From positions 2,418,001 to 2,482,000 of the forward strand of contig NZ_CP084712.1 in NCBI RefSeq assembly GCF_023822045.1: a stretch of 64,000 nucleotides of DNA, written 5' to 3'. Positions within the stretch are counted from its first letter, which is position 1, and each line of letters opens with the position of its first letter. A program made the position numbers and the translations under genes. Source of the stretch: Sphingopyxis sp. USTB-05. Its GTDB lineage: Bacteria; Pseudomonadota; Alphaproteobacteria; Sphingomonadales; Sphingomonadaceae. Shown piece after piece: positions 9,154 through 17,022 of the stretch. The notes below the pieces were generated by a model. The model made no database searches and had not been told where the DNA came from. It was given only the letters and a program-made list of their open reading frames with translations.

Positions 9154-9501
9154 ATGATGATAAGGGTGTTTCTTGTAGAAGACGATCCGCTGGTGGCGAT
9201 GATGCTTGAGGGGTATCTCGACGTGCTTGGACACGAGATGGTGGTAACCGCAGCGACCGTCGCGGAGGCGCTGGATCTCGTCGCGAAGCGAGATTTCGAC
9301 CTCGCAATATTGGATGTTCACCTTGCCGATGGCAAAACGAGCGAGGCGGTTGCTTCCGCGTTGAGCGTTGCCGGGAAGGCTTTCATAGCGACGAGCGGAG
9401 ATGCGACGATCATGGCGGCTGAATTTGATGGCCGGCCAGTTCTTCGCAAACCTTTCAGGATTGCCGAGCTCGAACGGGCAATCGCTGCTATAATGGGGTA
9501 G
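9154..9501 (+). CDS. Single-domain response regulator (receiver only)
   Basis: A 115-residue CheY-like receiver without an output domain. Acidic pocket D10-D11, phosphoacceptor D54 in AILDVHL, and the conserved lysine K99 in LRKPF are present, so phosphorylation is expected. Such proteins act as phosphorelay intermediates or protein-protein switches in alphaproteobacteria. The start is ATG 9154, with a second ATG at 9157. No histidine kinase is adjacent, so its partner is unknown; a second receiver-only protein lies at 11167-11547. Confidence 0.9.
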   Translation: MMIRVFLVEDDPLVAMMLEGYLDVLGHEMVVTAATVAEALDLVAKRDFDLAILDVHLADGKTSEAVASALSVAGKAFIATSGDATIMAAEFDGRPVLRKPFRIAELERAIAAIMG

Positions 9502-9536
9502 CCCGCGGTCACAGGCCGGAGCCTTCTCGACGGTCG

Positions 9537-9674
9537 TTATTCGGGCGCGACTTGGTGACGGGCCATGGGCGGCATGAAATCCATCTTGCCTATGGCAAGA
9601 CCTGCGTTGCGCAGCGGCGCGTAAGCCATCGTCGCATGAAAGTAGAAATTTGGCATGATCCAGTCGCGGACCCA
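9537..9674 (-). pseudogene. DUF1993-family 3' remnant
   Basis: The reading frame (open from 9797) ends in WIMPNFYFHATMAYAPLRNAG and AIGKMDFM, a clear match to the C-terminal 30-35 residues of DUF1993 proteins (about 165 residues when intact, DinB-like helical bundle). Everything upstream of about 9674 on this strand is unrelated and overlaps another decayed gene, so only the tail survives. I infer deletion of the 5' part. An alternative is a fused unknown protein of 86 residues, which I consider unlikely. Confidence 0.7.
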
Positions 9675-9710
9675 AAGCCGCGATTGCAGCCTTAGCATTC
9701 TCGTGGCAGA

Positions 9711-10172
9711 TTGTCGTCCATTGGGTCGTTTCGTACTTTTTTGATCATCCTTTGGCTGGCGCTGGCCGCCTACACCGCTGAAGTCATTTCCCGCCACGGC
9801 CTTGGATTGTTACCGATCTTTTTCGGAGACGTGGCGAAGCTGGGATGACCCGGGCAGTTCAACCTCGATTTTCTCTGCTTTCTCATCCTCTCTGCGCTTT
9901 GGACGGCTTGGCGGAATGGATTCAGTGCGATCGCCCTGCTCCTCGCGCTCATCGCCTTTTTCGGAGGCGCGGGTTTCCTGCTTCCCTACCTCGTCTTTCT
10001 CACAGTTCGTGAGCGAGGAAACATGTCCCGAGTGCTGATCGGCGCACCAACCCGAGAGATGAGCCTTTCAGCGGAGGATGAGCGCGACGGCCCTTCGCCG
10101 TCATCGAACGAACTGCGCTTCTCGCGGCGCCGCTTGGCCGTTTGCAGTCAGACCGCTTCGGGGAACAGATGA
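9711..10172 (+). pseudogene. Small integral membrane protein gene interrupted by an in-frame TGA
   Basis: One continuous reading frame from 9711 to the TGA at 10170-10172 is broken only by TGA at 9846-9848. Before the stop it reads LIILWLALAAYTAEVI then GLLPIFFGDVAKLG; after it, PGQFNLDFLCFLILSALWTAWR and a second hydrophobic stretch SAIALLLALIAFFGGAGF. The three hydrophobic segments in one frame look like a small multi-pass membrane protein in which a Trp codon (TGG) has become TGA. No strong ATG start or ribosome site is visible, in keeping with decay. Confidence 0.6.
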
Positions 10173-10307
10173 AGAAAAGCGGGCAGCGGACCGATCGCAT
10201 CTTACATCTTCGGGCATTGCCCCCATATTCATAAGATCGCGGCACCGGACATTGTAGGCCGTCGCGGCTGAGAGACATCGCGCTCCCGCTTACGAAGGAG
10301 CCGCGTC

Positions 10308-10616
10308 ATGACTTCCCGCATACAGAACGCCGAGGCTCCAAGCCCGGCCGAGCCGACGCCGACCAAAGGGCGGTCGAACAGCTTTTTTCGCAAGAGTCGG
10401 GTGCCCTTCGCACTTGAGGATGCACGGCGGCAAGGCGATATCAGTCAGCTCGCTTACTTAGTCATGGGTGGCCGCGACGCAGCGGTCGCGTTTCTAAACG
10501 CCGAGAATGAGGAACTGGGAGGCCGCCCGATCGCGCTGGCGACCGCCAGTGCCGAAGGTTATGAGCATGTGGCGGCCGCTATACGGGCGTGGAAAAGCAC
10601 GCGGCGGTCCGAATGA
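10308..10616 (+). CDS. Small protein with a possible MbcA/ParS/Xre (DUF2384)-like C-terminus
   Basis: A 102-residue protein: a variable, Ser/Pro-rich N-terminus (about 30 residues), then DARRQGDISQLAYLVMGG and a C-terminal AAVAFLNAENEELGGRPIAL segment. The last resembles the helix and L-x-G-R-P-x-x-L-A signature of the MbcA/ParS/Xre toxin-binding domain. No RES-family toxin is adjacent, so a toxin-antitoxin role is not supported. The ribosome site AAGGAGCCGCGTC precedes the ATG. Its stop overlaps the next start (ATGA at 10613-10616), so the two are co-translated. Confidence 0.6.
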   Translation: MTSRIQNAEAPSPAEPTPTKGRSNSFFRKSRVPFALEDARRQGDISQLAYLVMGGRDAAVAFLNAENEELGGRPIALATASAEGYEHVAAAIRAWKSTRRSE

Positions 10617-10840
10617 GCCGGGCCATGAACCTGTCCCTGCCCGAAGATGAGGTCAGGCGCCTCTGCCTGGCGCAGGGCGTCAGCATCAGCGCGATCGAGC
10701 CGCTTCAGTCCGGCGGCACGCGCCTCGTCTGCACATCGAGTGCGGGCGCCGAGGAGATGCGACTGCGGCTTCGCGGCCACCTGATCGAAGGCAGCGTCGT
10801 GCGCCACCGCTTCTATCGTCCGTCCGCGAACGAAAATTGA
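10613..10840 (+). CDS. Small hypothetical protein coupled to the DUF2384-like gene
   Basis: A 75-residue protein starting MSRAMNLSLPEDEV with predicted alternating strands and helices and no membrane segment. It overlaps the upstream gene by 4 bases and has no ribosome site of its own, indicating translational coupling. I do not recognise a family. The C-terminus is basic and Arg/His-rich (GSVVRHRFYRPS), which could contact nucleic acid, but that is speculation. Confidence 0.55.
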   Translation: MSRAMNLSLPEDEVRRLCLAQGVSISAIEPLQSGGTRLVCTSSAGAEEMRLRLRGHLIEGSVVRHRFYRPSANEN

Positions 10841-10956
10841 CGCGTCCGCGCACTCCTTCGCGCAGAAGCCACTAGCCGGCGCCTGAAAGCATTTCCCAGC
10901 GCGACCTGCCGCCTCACGTCTTCCCATCCAGCAACCGCAAAAAGAGAGAAACCATC

Positions 10957-11091
10957 ATGGCCAAATCGCAAAAGCGCAGCAATCGCGAGATCCGCAAGCC
11001 CAAAGCCGCCAAGGGCAAACCGACGACCGCGCTCGCAGCCAAGGAGGCTTCCCCCGTGAAGTTGACCGCCAAGCTGAAAGATAATGGCTGA
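10957..11091 (+). CDS. Very small basic protein (44 residues)
   Basis: The peptide begins MAKSQKRSNREIRKPKAAK and continues lysine/alanine-rich to its stop. An AAAGAGAGAAACC ribosome site precedes the ATG. Short Lys-rich proteins with the same MAKSQKRSNREIRKPK start occur in many alphaproteobacteria; their function is unknown, with ribosome- or DNA-associated roles only guessed from charge. It is too short for ordinary gene calling. It follows the 10613-10840 gene after 116 bases, in the same orientation. Confidence 0.75.
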   Translation: MAKSQKRSNREIRKPKAAKGKPTTALAAKEASPVKLTAKLKDNG

Positions 11092-11166
11092 CCACGAAAT
11101 CCGCGCGAGCATGGCGCGTCCGATGCGGCTATGCAAATCTGACGCCGTGATAGCGCTTGTACCTCG

Positions 11167-11547
11167 CTAACCGACCTGCCGGGCGGTTTGCCTCATGATC
11201 TCGGCTAATAGCAATTCGAGTATGATCATCGGAGCGACGGGCTTCAGGACGACGGCCAACTCAATATCGAGTTCGACGAGCACGACCGGAAGACCCGTTC
11301 CGGTCTGAAATACGAGCGGTGTGCCCTGCTCGATGAGCCGGAGAGCAACGGGCGAGATTTCGCCGTCGAGCAACTGGACGTCGAGGATGGCCGCGTCGAT
11401 CTTATGCTGATCGAGCAGCGCCAGCGCTTCGGCAACTGTTGGAACGGGGCCGACGACCGCGCCTCCTGATCGCTCGACCGCCTCAACGAGTTCGATCACG
11501 ACGAACGGCTCGTCTTCTACAATCAAAATTCTCCGGGAATTGAACAT
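11167..11547 (-). CDS. Single-domain response regulator (receiver only)
   Basis: A 126-residue receiver domain with pocket residues E11-D12-E13, phosphoacceptor D56 in AILDVQL and K102 in LKPVAP. The threonine/serine switch region is poorly conserved (VFQTGTG), as in many stand-alone receivers of sphingomonads. The start is chosen at 11547 because an AAGGAGG ribosome site lies 7 bases upstream; a frame extension to 11643 lacks one. No kinase neighbours it. It is not closely similar to the receiver at 9154. Confidence 0.85.
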   Translation of the reverse strand: MFNSRRILIVEDEPFVVIELVEAVERSGGAVVGPVPTVAEALALLDQHKIDAAILDVQLLDGEISPVALRLIEQGTPLVFQTGTGLPVVLVELDIELAVVLKPVAPMIILELLLAEIMRQTARQVG

Positions 11548-11959
11548 CGCGCGCGCCTCCTTCGAGCGGGAGCGCAACATGTCTCTCAGCCATCGCTTGC
11601 CCATGCGTGACGACGGTGACGAGGCAACGAAGCCGGGTGACACAAGTTCCGAGGCGATAGGACGGCAGGGCTAATAGGTCGGGGTGCTGACGATCACCGA
11701 CAGATCGCGAACGGTTCGATTTCCATACAGGCAGGTAGCAAAAGCGCATGTTAGTGCCCCGGCCACTTACATTGGCGCCCGCGATCCCCATATCAATCCT
11801 GTGCCATTGGACCACGCCGCGGCGCAACGCGGCCGGCCACCTGTCGGGCATTGTCTCCTATCGATCAAAATGACTTTGGTTGGGTTTTCCGGGACAGGAA
11901 ATGGATCGCGATTCCGGTGAGCTGACAGCCCGGATCGGCGATCCGAAAGGCATACTCTC
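11548..11959. other. Intergenic region between a response regulator and the GT14 gene
   Basis: 412 bases between divergent genes. No coding frame with a convincing start or family signal was seen on either strand. It should hold both promoters. The last 25 bases include GATCCGAAAGG, the ribosome site for the glycosyltransferase. Confidence 0.6.
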
Positions 11960-12931
11960 ATGATCGGCTATTTCATTCTCCTTCACCGCTTTCCCGAACA
12001 GTTCAAACGGATGTTTCGGGCGATCTACGCCCCCGGAAACAGCTATGTGATCCATGTCGACAAAGGCTCAGGACCCGTTTTTGCTGCAGACATCGCTGCT
12101 TTCCTGAAGACCTATGAAGGTGTCGAACTGATCGAATCGAAGCAAGCGCTTTGGGGTGGCTACAGCCTCGTCGACGCGGAGCTGCGCGGAATGAAGCGGC
12201 TGCTGAAAATGAACCGAGACTGGACGCACTACATCAACCTCAGCGGGCAGGATTTTCCGCTGAAGTCCCAAGCCTATATCCGATCCTTCCTGCGCGCCCA
12301 TCCCCGCCGCCAGTTCATCCGCGCTCTCGACCAGCGGACAATGCGGCCCGATACGATGAACCGCGTCAGCCATATATTCGTCGAAGCGATAGGACGCATG
12401 TTTCGGACACACCTCCCCCGCGCTTTCCTGAAAGACGCGACGCCCTATATCGGCACCCAGTGGAAGGCCGTGACGCGCAGCTTCTGCCATTTCGCGGTCC
12501 ATCATCCGAGCGCCGAGCGATTCAAGATATTCTACCGGCGAAGTTTCATCCCGGATGAAGCCTTTTTCCAGACGCTGCTGATGAACAGCCGCGGGCTTGG
12601 CGAGGTCGTGAACGACGATTTGCGCACGATCGACTGGGTTCCCGACGGCGACATCAAATTGCGGCCCCGCACCTTCGTCACGGCAGACGCGTTGCGGCTG
12701 ACGCTGAGTCCCGACCTTTTCGCCCGCAAGTTCGATGCGGAAGAAGATCCAGCGATCTTCGACCTGCTGGAAGCCCATCTGGAAACCCCTGCAGCGAACA
12801 TCTACGCGAGTGATCGAGCGGCGCCACCTCCACCCCGGTCCGTGGGCGAAGACGCATGCATGACCGACAACGCGGCCGAGCCGCACACGCCCTCGCCTGC
12901 AGGACGGAAAGCGGCCCGACTAAGGCGATAG
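11960..12931 (+). CDS. Core-2/I-branching-type glycosyltransferase (GT14)
   Basis: A 323-residue protein of the Branch family. Family landmarks are the N-terminal IGYFILLHRFPEQFKRM, the YVIHVDK strand, the donor-site motif NLSGQDFPLKS, and the acceptor-side PDEAFFQTLLMNS. Eukaryotic members transfer GlcNAc in beta-1,6 linkage; bacterial members act on surface polysaccharides or xylosyl transfer, with substrates mostly unknown. No signal peptide or membrane segment is visible, so it is probably cytoplasmic or peripheral. The C-terminal 45 residues are low-complexity. It stands alone, convergent with the kinase gene. Confidence 0.85.
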   Translation: MIGYFILLHRFPEQFKRMFRAIYAPGNSYVIHVDKGSGPVFAADIAAFLKTYEGVELIESKQALWGGYSLVDAELRGMKRLLKMNRDWTHYINLSGQDFPLKSQAYIRSFLRAHPRRQFIRALDQRTMRPDTMNRVSHIFVEAIGRMFRTHLPRAFLKDATPYIGTQWKAVTRSFCHFAVHHPSAERFKIFYRRSFIPDEAFFQTLLMNSRGLGEVVNDDLRTIDWVPDGDIKLRPRTFVTADALRLTLSPDLFARKFDAEEDPAIFDLLEAHLETPAANIYASDRAAPPPPRSVGEDACMTDNAAEPHTPSPAGRKAARLRR

Positions 12932-12990
12932 CCGCGCCATGCGACTCTGGAGCGCTCTTCCCTTCAATTAACCCGGCTCTTCATCTTACG

Positions 12991-13014
12991 CCCGTCCGAT
13001 GTCGATCGGGCGGG
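12991..13014 (+). terminator. Terminator of the GT14 gene
   Basis: Stem CCCGTCCGAT / ATCGGGCGGG (one G-T wobble) with loop GTCG, followed by a GGTTCTCTTT pyrimidine run, 60 bases after the stop and between convergent genes. Confidence 0.7.
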
Positions 13015-13145
13015 CGGTTCTCTTTCGGCAAATGGCCGATTGCTGCCGGTCTTCTATTGTGCGGAAAGTCAGAGAGGCCGCCATTGGCGGCCAAGCGAAG
13101 GTCTCGTACTTCTCGGCCGGGCCACCCTGACGTTTAAGTCCCCCA

Positions 13146-15866
13146 TCAAATAACCAACGCCCGCCGCAGTACCGCCAGGCGGTTGCGAGTCGTCGCATCT
13201 TTTGTGGTACGAAGCGTTTTATCGGCAGCTGTAAACGCGCGTATCGCCTCCGGACGATCGCCACGCGCCAACGCGATTTCAGCCAAGGCGAGATCGACTC
13301 CCGCACCGAACTCCGGTCGTCCGGTGAGATCAGCGGCCTTCTGCCTGTCGAGGCCGTCCAGCAGCGCGCCCGCTTCGGCATAGCGGCGATTGGCGATGAG
13401 ACATTCCGCCGTGTAGAAGCTGATGACGTGCGCCAGCGGATAGTCCGCGCCGAAAGCGCGTTGCGCTGACGACAGTGCGTCTTGCGCGACAGCGACGCCG
13501 CGAGCACGCCGGGCGGTCTGACACAGGGCAACGGCATAGTCATTCTGCCCAACGAGCGCCTGATGCGATTGGGGGCCAGCCTGCGCCGCAGCGCCTTGCC
13601 AGACACGTTCAGCTTCACCAGCTGCATCGTCATAGCGACCGAGCGCGGCAAAGCTCTCAAAGCGGGTGGAATGAAGCGCAAGGGTAAAACGATGATTGTC
13701 GCCGAACCGCGCGCGCATTGCCGCAAGCAAAGGCCCACTCGCACGCAGCGCTTCTTCATCCCTGCCCGCCATGGAAAGACTGTTGACCCAGTGCTGACGG
13801 GTAACCAGTGTGTCGGGATGATCGTCTCCGCGCACGCGCCGGGATTGCGCGACAATGGCCCGCGCGGCGGGTTCGGCATCCTTGGCCCGGCCAAGCCGCA
13901 TCAGGACAAGAACCAGCGACGACTTCGCCTTGAGAAGCTGCGTGGGCGGTACATCCGACCCAATTGCTTCGCCGATGGTGACGGCGCGGCGAAAGGCGCG
14001 CTCGGCGAGTTCGATATCCGCCATATAGCCGTACGCGCCTTCAGCCTGCGCCAGGGCAAAGCCGACCCTTCCCTTCTCGCCGCGCGGCCCAATGCGCCGC
14101 CGCTCCGCCTCGAGCAGCCGCCCGGCCGCTTCGAGGCGTTCGGGCTGACCCGAGGTCGATTCCATATGAATGCGTCCCAGCCGCCCGATCACGGCATCGT
14201 CGCTGTCCGCCTCGTTCGCCCGGGCAAACAGCTGTTCGGCGCGACCATATTCGGCGCGTGCGGTGTCGAAATCCGACCGCGCGTGAAACGCCCGCGCGAC
14301 GGCAAGGTGCAAACGCGCGGCGACCGCCGGGGAACCGGCAAAGCGCCGATCGATGTTCCCGCTCGCACGCTTGATCGCGTCGATCACCGTCTCATCAGCG
14401 GCCGAGCGCGCTGGGTCGGGGCTGGCCAGCACGTCTTCGGCGATGAAGCTGTATCCGGTGTCGGCCAATTGCTGCGCCGCGACTGCCCGATTTCGCTGCG
14501 TCCATGCATAAACGGCAAAGGCCGAGCTGGCGATCAGGCCGAGCACGAGGCTGGCGGCCGCGGCGCGCATCCACGGACGGCGCATGCGCCGGCGCTCTTC
14601 CAGCCGCTGCTGCTCCGCAACAAATGCGGCACGCTCGGCGGCGCTTGCAGCGGCCTGCCGGCGTTCATCGAGATGGTGCAGGCGGTGAGCCAGATCGGCG
14701 GCGCTGCCTAGTCTGCGCTCAGGCGCGACCTCGGCGGCATGGCGAATGTCGTCGCGCAACAGCGGATCGGGAATGCGATGCTCCCAGCCGGGCCCCAGAG
14801 TCGCCGTGAAGTCGCCCACGGCGAGCTGATAGAGGATGAGACCAAGCGCGTAGATGTCGCTTTTGACGGTCGGCATGGCATCGCCCGTCAACTCGGGAGC
14901 GCGATAAGCAAGCGTGCCCGAACGCGGCTCGTCCTTGCCAAGGTCGGTGTCGAGTGAGCCGGGATCGGTGATATGAAAGCTGTCGAGCACCGTGTCATCG
15001 AGCAGGCGCCCGCTGCCGAAGTCGGCCAGCCTGACGGATTGGCCGTTCCCACCCTCGGCAAGGAGTATATTTGCGGGCTTCAGATCCTTGTGGAGCACGC
15101 CGAGACCATGCACCTCGGCGACCGCGCGGCAAATGTCCGCCGCGACCGCCAGCCGCCTCTGCAGCGGTATCGCCGCCAGCCCGCCCGCTTCATCCGCCCA
15201 GACAGTCAGGTCGTGACCACCATATGCGTATTCAATAAAGTAGGGAGAGGCATCGAAATTCCATTCCAGCAGCGCCGGCAGCGGGGCGGCGGCGCCAAGG
15301 CCGGCGAAGACGACGCGTGACAGAGCTGCCTCGCGCTTGAGCGCGCGCAGCCGGTCGGGTGCGTCGGCAAACTTGAACACACGGCGTTCGCCTGTCTTCT
15401 CGTGACTGGCAAGCCAGACATCCTCTGCGCCCGTATCGCCGAGCGGCTCGGCCAACCGCCATTGCCTGCGCCCCGGCACCGCGTCGCCGACCGCGAAGGT
15501 GAAGCGCGGCGCGAGTGGGGATTTGACGCTTGCGATCTTGACGGTGCAGGTTAGTCGGTAGCCGACGCGCGGCACGGTCTCGATGATGTTATCCTGCCGT
15601 CCGCCGAGCGCCTTGCGCAGCTTGGAGATGGCGGTCGGCAGTGACCCTTCGACCACATTGAGGCCGGGCCAGACCGCATCGAGGATTTCGTCCTTTGTGA
15701 CGACCTCGCCCGCGCGCAGCAACAGCTCGTGAAGCACCTCGAGCGGCTTGCCTTCGAGCGCGACGACATGTCCATCGACGCGCAGCGCCCAGCTCGCCTC
15801 GTCGAACTCGGCACCCGCGAATGTCCAAAGGCGTCTACGCCGCCGCGACGAACTGCTGCCAGCCAT
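13146..15866 (-). CDS. Winged-helix regulator / Ser-Thr protein kinase / TM / TPR fusion
   Basis: A 906-residue multidomain protein. Residues 12-110 form an OmpR/CadC-type winged helix (LEGKPLEVLHELLLRAGEVV and PRVGYRLTC). Residues 135-400 are a Hanks-type kinase with K165, HKDLKPAN at 259-266, DFG at 282-284 and YRAPEL, so catalysis is expected. One membrane helix lies near 433-455. The rest, about 450 residues, is helical TPR-like repeats, predicted outside the cytoplasmic membrane if the helix is real. DNA binding, phosphorylation and an extracytoplasmic sensor would thus sit in one chain. It is divergent from a run of lipoprotein genes (108-base gap), its likely targets or partners. Confidence 0.85.
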   Translation of the reverse strand: MAGSSSSRRRRRLWTFAGAEFDEASWALRVDGHVVALEGKPLEVLHELLLRAGEVVTKDEILDAVWPGLNVVEGSLPTAISKLRKALGGRQDNIIETVPRVGYRLTCTVKIASVKSPLAPRFTFAVGDAVPGRRQWRLAEPLGDTGAEDVWLASHEKTGERRVFKFADAPDRLRALKREAALSRVVFAGLGAAAPLPALLEWNFDASPYFIEYAYGGHDLTVWADEAGGLAAIPLQRRLAVAADICRAVAEVHGLGVLHKDLKPANILLAEGGNGQSVRLADFGSGRLLDDTVLDSFHITDPGSLDTDLGKDEPRSGTLAYRAPELTGDAMPTVKSDIYALGLILYQLAVGDFTATLGPGWEHRIPDPLLRDDIRHAAEVAPERRLGSAADLAHRLHHLDERRQAAASAAERAAFVAEQQRLEERRRMRRPWMRAAAASLVLGLIASSAFAVYAWTQRNRAVAAQQLADTGYSFIAEDVLASPDPARSAADETVIDAIKRASGNIDRRFAGSPAVAARLHLAVARAFHARSDFDTARAEYGRAEQLFARANEADSDDAVIGRLGRIHMESTSGQPERLEAAGRLLEAERRRIGPRGEKGRVGFALAQAEGAYGYMADIELAERAFRRAVTIGEAIGSDVPPTQLLKAKSSLVLVLMRLGRAKDAEPAARAIVAQSRRVRGDDHPDTLVTRQHWVNSLSMAGRDEEALRASGPLLAAMRARFGDNHRFTLALHSTRFESFAALGRYDDAAGEAERVWQGAAAQAGPQSHQALVGQNDYAVALCQTARRARGVAVAQDALSSAQRAFGADYPLAHVISFYTAECLIANRRYAEAGALLDGLDRQKAADLTGRPEFGAGVDLALAEIALARGDRPEAIRAFTAADKTLRTTKDATTRNRLAVLRRALVI

Positions 15867-15974
15867 GCCTTTTCCCCTCGAACGCGGTTTTAGAAATTCT
15901 TGAGAATGCCATCAAGACTTTGATGCGCCGGTCTTTCTAGGCTCGTCGCAATCGAAGCAGTCAGGGGAAGGCAA

Positions 15975-16304
15975 ATGACCGGGACGACAGGACCTGCGGC
16001 GATCTCCGCGCTCGCGCTGCTCGGCCCGATTGTCGCGCTCGGCGCGTGCGGCGGCCAGCAAGCAATCTATGTTCACACCGAAAAGCCGGAGTGGCGGCTC
16101 CAGTTCATGTCCGACGACCATGTGAAATATCTCGGCAATCGGGGGGACCTCGAATGGTCCTATACCGCGGTACGGGATTCCGGGGGCCGCATTCTCTCTT
16201 TCGAGATGAGCCATCCCGACATCGGCTCGATGGATTTTCGGCTCAACCAGGGCACCGGCTGCTTCTTCAATCATCGGGAGGGCGTCTTCTGTCCGCAGGG
16301 TTGA
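15975..16304 (+). CDS. Small lipoprotein of unknown function
   Basis: A 109-residue protein with a signal peptide ending in a lipobox-like ALGAC, then about 85 residues (YVHTEKPEWRLQFMSDDHVK and onward) with two further cysteines near the C-terminus that could form a disulfide. An AGGGGAAGGC ribosome site precedes the ATG. It is the first gene of a same-strand run (15975-19975) divergent from the wHTH-kinase gene. No family recognised. Confidence 0.65.
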   Translation: MTGTTGPAAISALALLGPIVALGACGGQQAIYVHTEKPEWRLQFMSDDHVKYLGNRGDLEWSYTAVRDSGGRILSFEMSHPDIGSMDFRLNQGTGCFFNHREGVFCPQG

Positions 16305-16368
16305 AGGATCGATTTTGGCGGCGAAGATCCCTTTCGGAAATGCCGCAGTTTTTGGAGAGCGGGCCGAC

Positions 16369-17022
16369 ATGGCGAGCGTAGGGAAAATCCGCAGCCAGGC
16401 GGAACTGAATATCTTCACGATGACCGGAACGGTGGTCGGCCAGCAAGGCCGTACCTCCACTCACCTGTCATCTGAAACCACGACGACGGGCGGCGGTGGC
16501 TATCTGCATCAGGGGAGCGGGTTTATATCAGCGCCGACGACGCGGACATCGGTCTCCTCCTCTTCGACGCACCATCAGCGCCTGTTTGCGCGCCAGGACG
16601 ATGGCGACGAGTTCGACGTCGAGTTTCCGGACCTCAATTTCGGCGTTCGCGAAGGTCACCGCGTGTCCGTCGTGTGCGCCGGACCCAAAAGCACGGGGCG
16701 GGGCCATCCGATGGCGCTGGTCAATCACACCACAGGTAACCATCAGCTTTTTCCCGCGCGGGTGAACTGGATTCTGAGCAATCGCATCAAGTTCTACGCT
16801 GTTGGAGTGGGCGCCGCTCTTCTTATCCTCGCGATCATCGCACTCTCGCTGTCTGGCAGGGCTACCGGAGGGATCATGCCCGCCGCGTACCTGATCGGCG
16901 GCGGCGTGGTGGCGTGGGAGGTGTTTCGCTGGCTGACCCTCTACCGACAGGTGCGCCTTGAAGTCGAAAACGTCGCCCAATCGACGCTGCAAAAAGAGAA
17001 GGATCAGACCCGTGCGACATGA
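16369..17022 (+). CDS. Membrane protein with two C-terminal transmembrane helices
   Basis: About 217 residues from ATG 16369 (GGAG upstream); a TTG at 16315 would add 18 residues. The N-terminal soluble region has a Thr/Ser/Gly-rich linker (near residues 40-70) and a short beta-rich segment. Two hydrophobic helices follow, FYAVGVGAALLILAIIALSL and IMPAAYLIGGGVVAWEVFRW, and then a basic tail. No enzyme motif is recognised. The next gene starts inside its 3' end (11-base overlap), indicating one transcript. Confidence 0.65.
   Translation: MASVGKIRSQAELNIFTMTGTVVGQQGRTSTHLSSETTTTGGGGYLHQGSGFISAPTTRTSVSSSSTHHQRLFARQDDGDEFDVEFPDLNFGVREGHRVSVVCAGPKSTGRGHPMALVNHTTGNHQLFPARVNWILSNRIKFYAVGVGAALLILAIIALSLSGRATGGIMPAAYLIGGGVVAWEVFRWLTLYRQVRLEVENVAQSTLQKEKDQTRAT

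Noticed and set aside
10308..10616. Toxin-antitoxin operon
   Set aside because: The DUF2384-like C-terminus suggests an antitoxin, but the coupled gene lacks any RES or other toxin signature.
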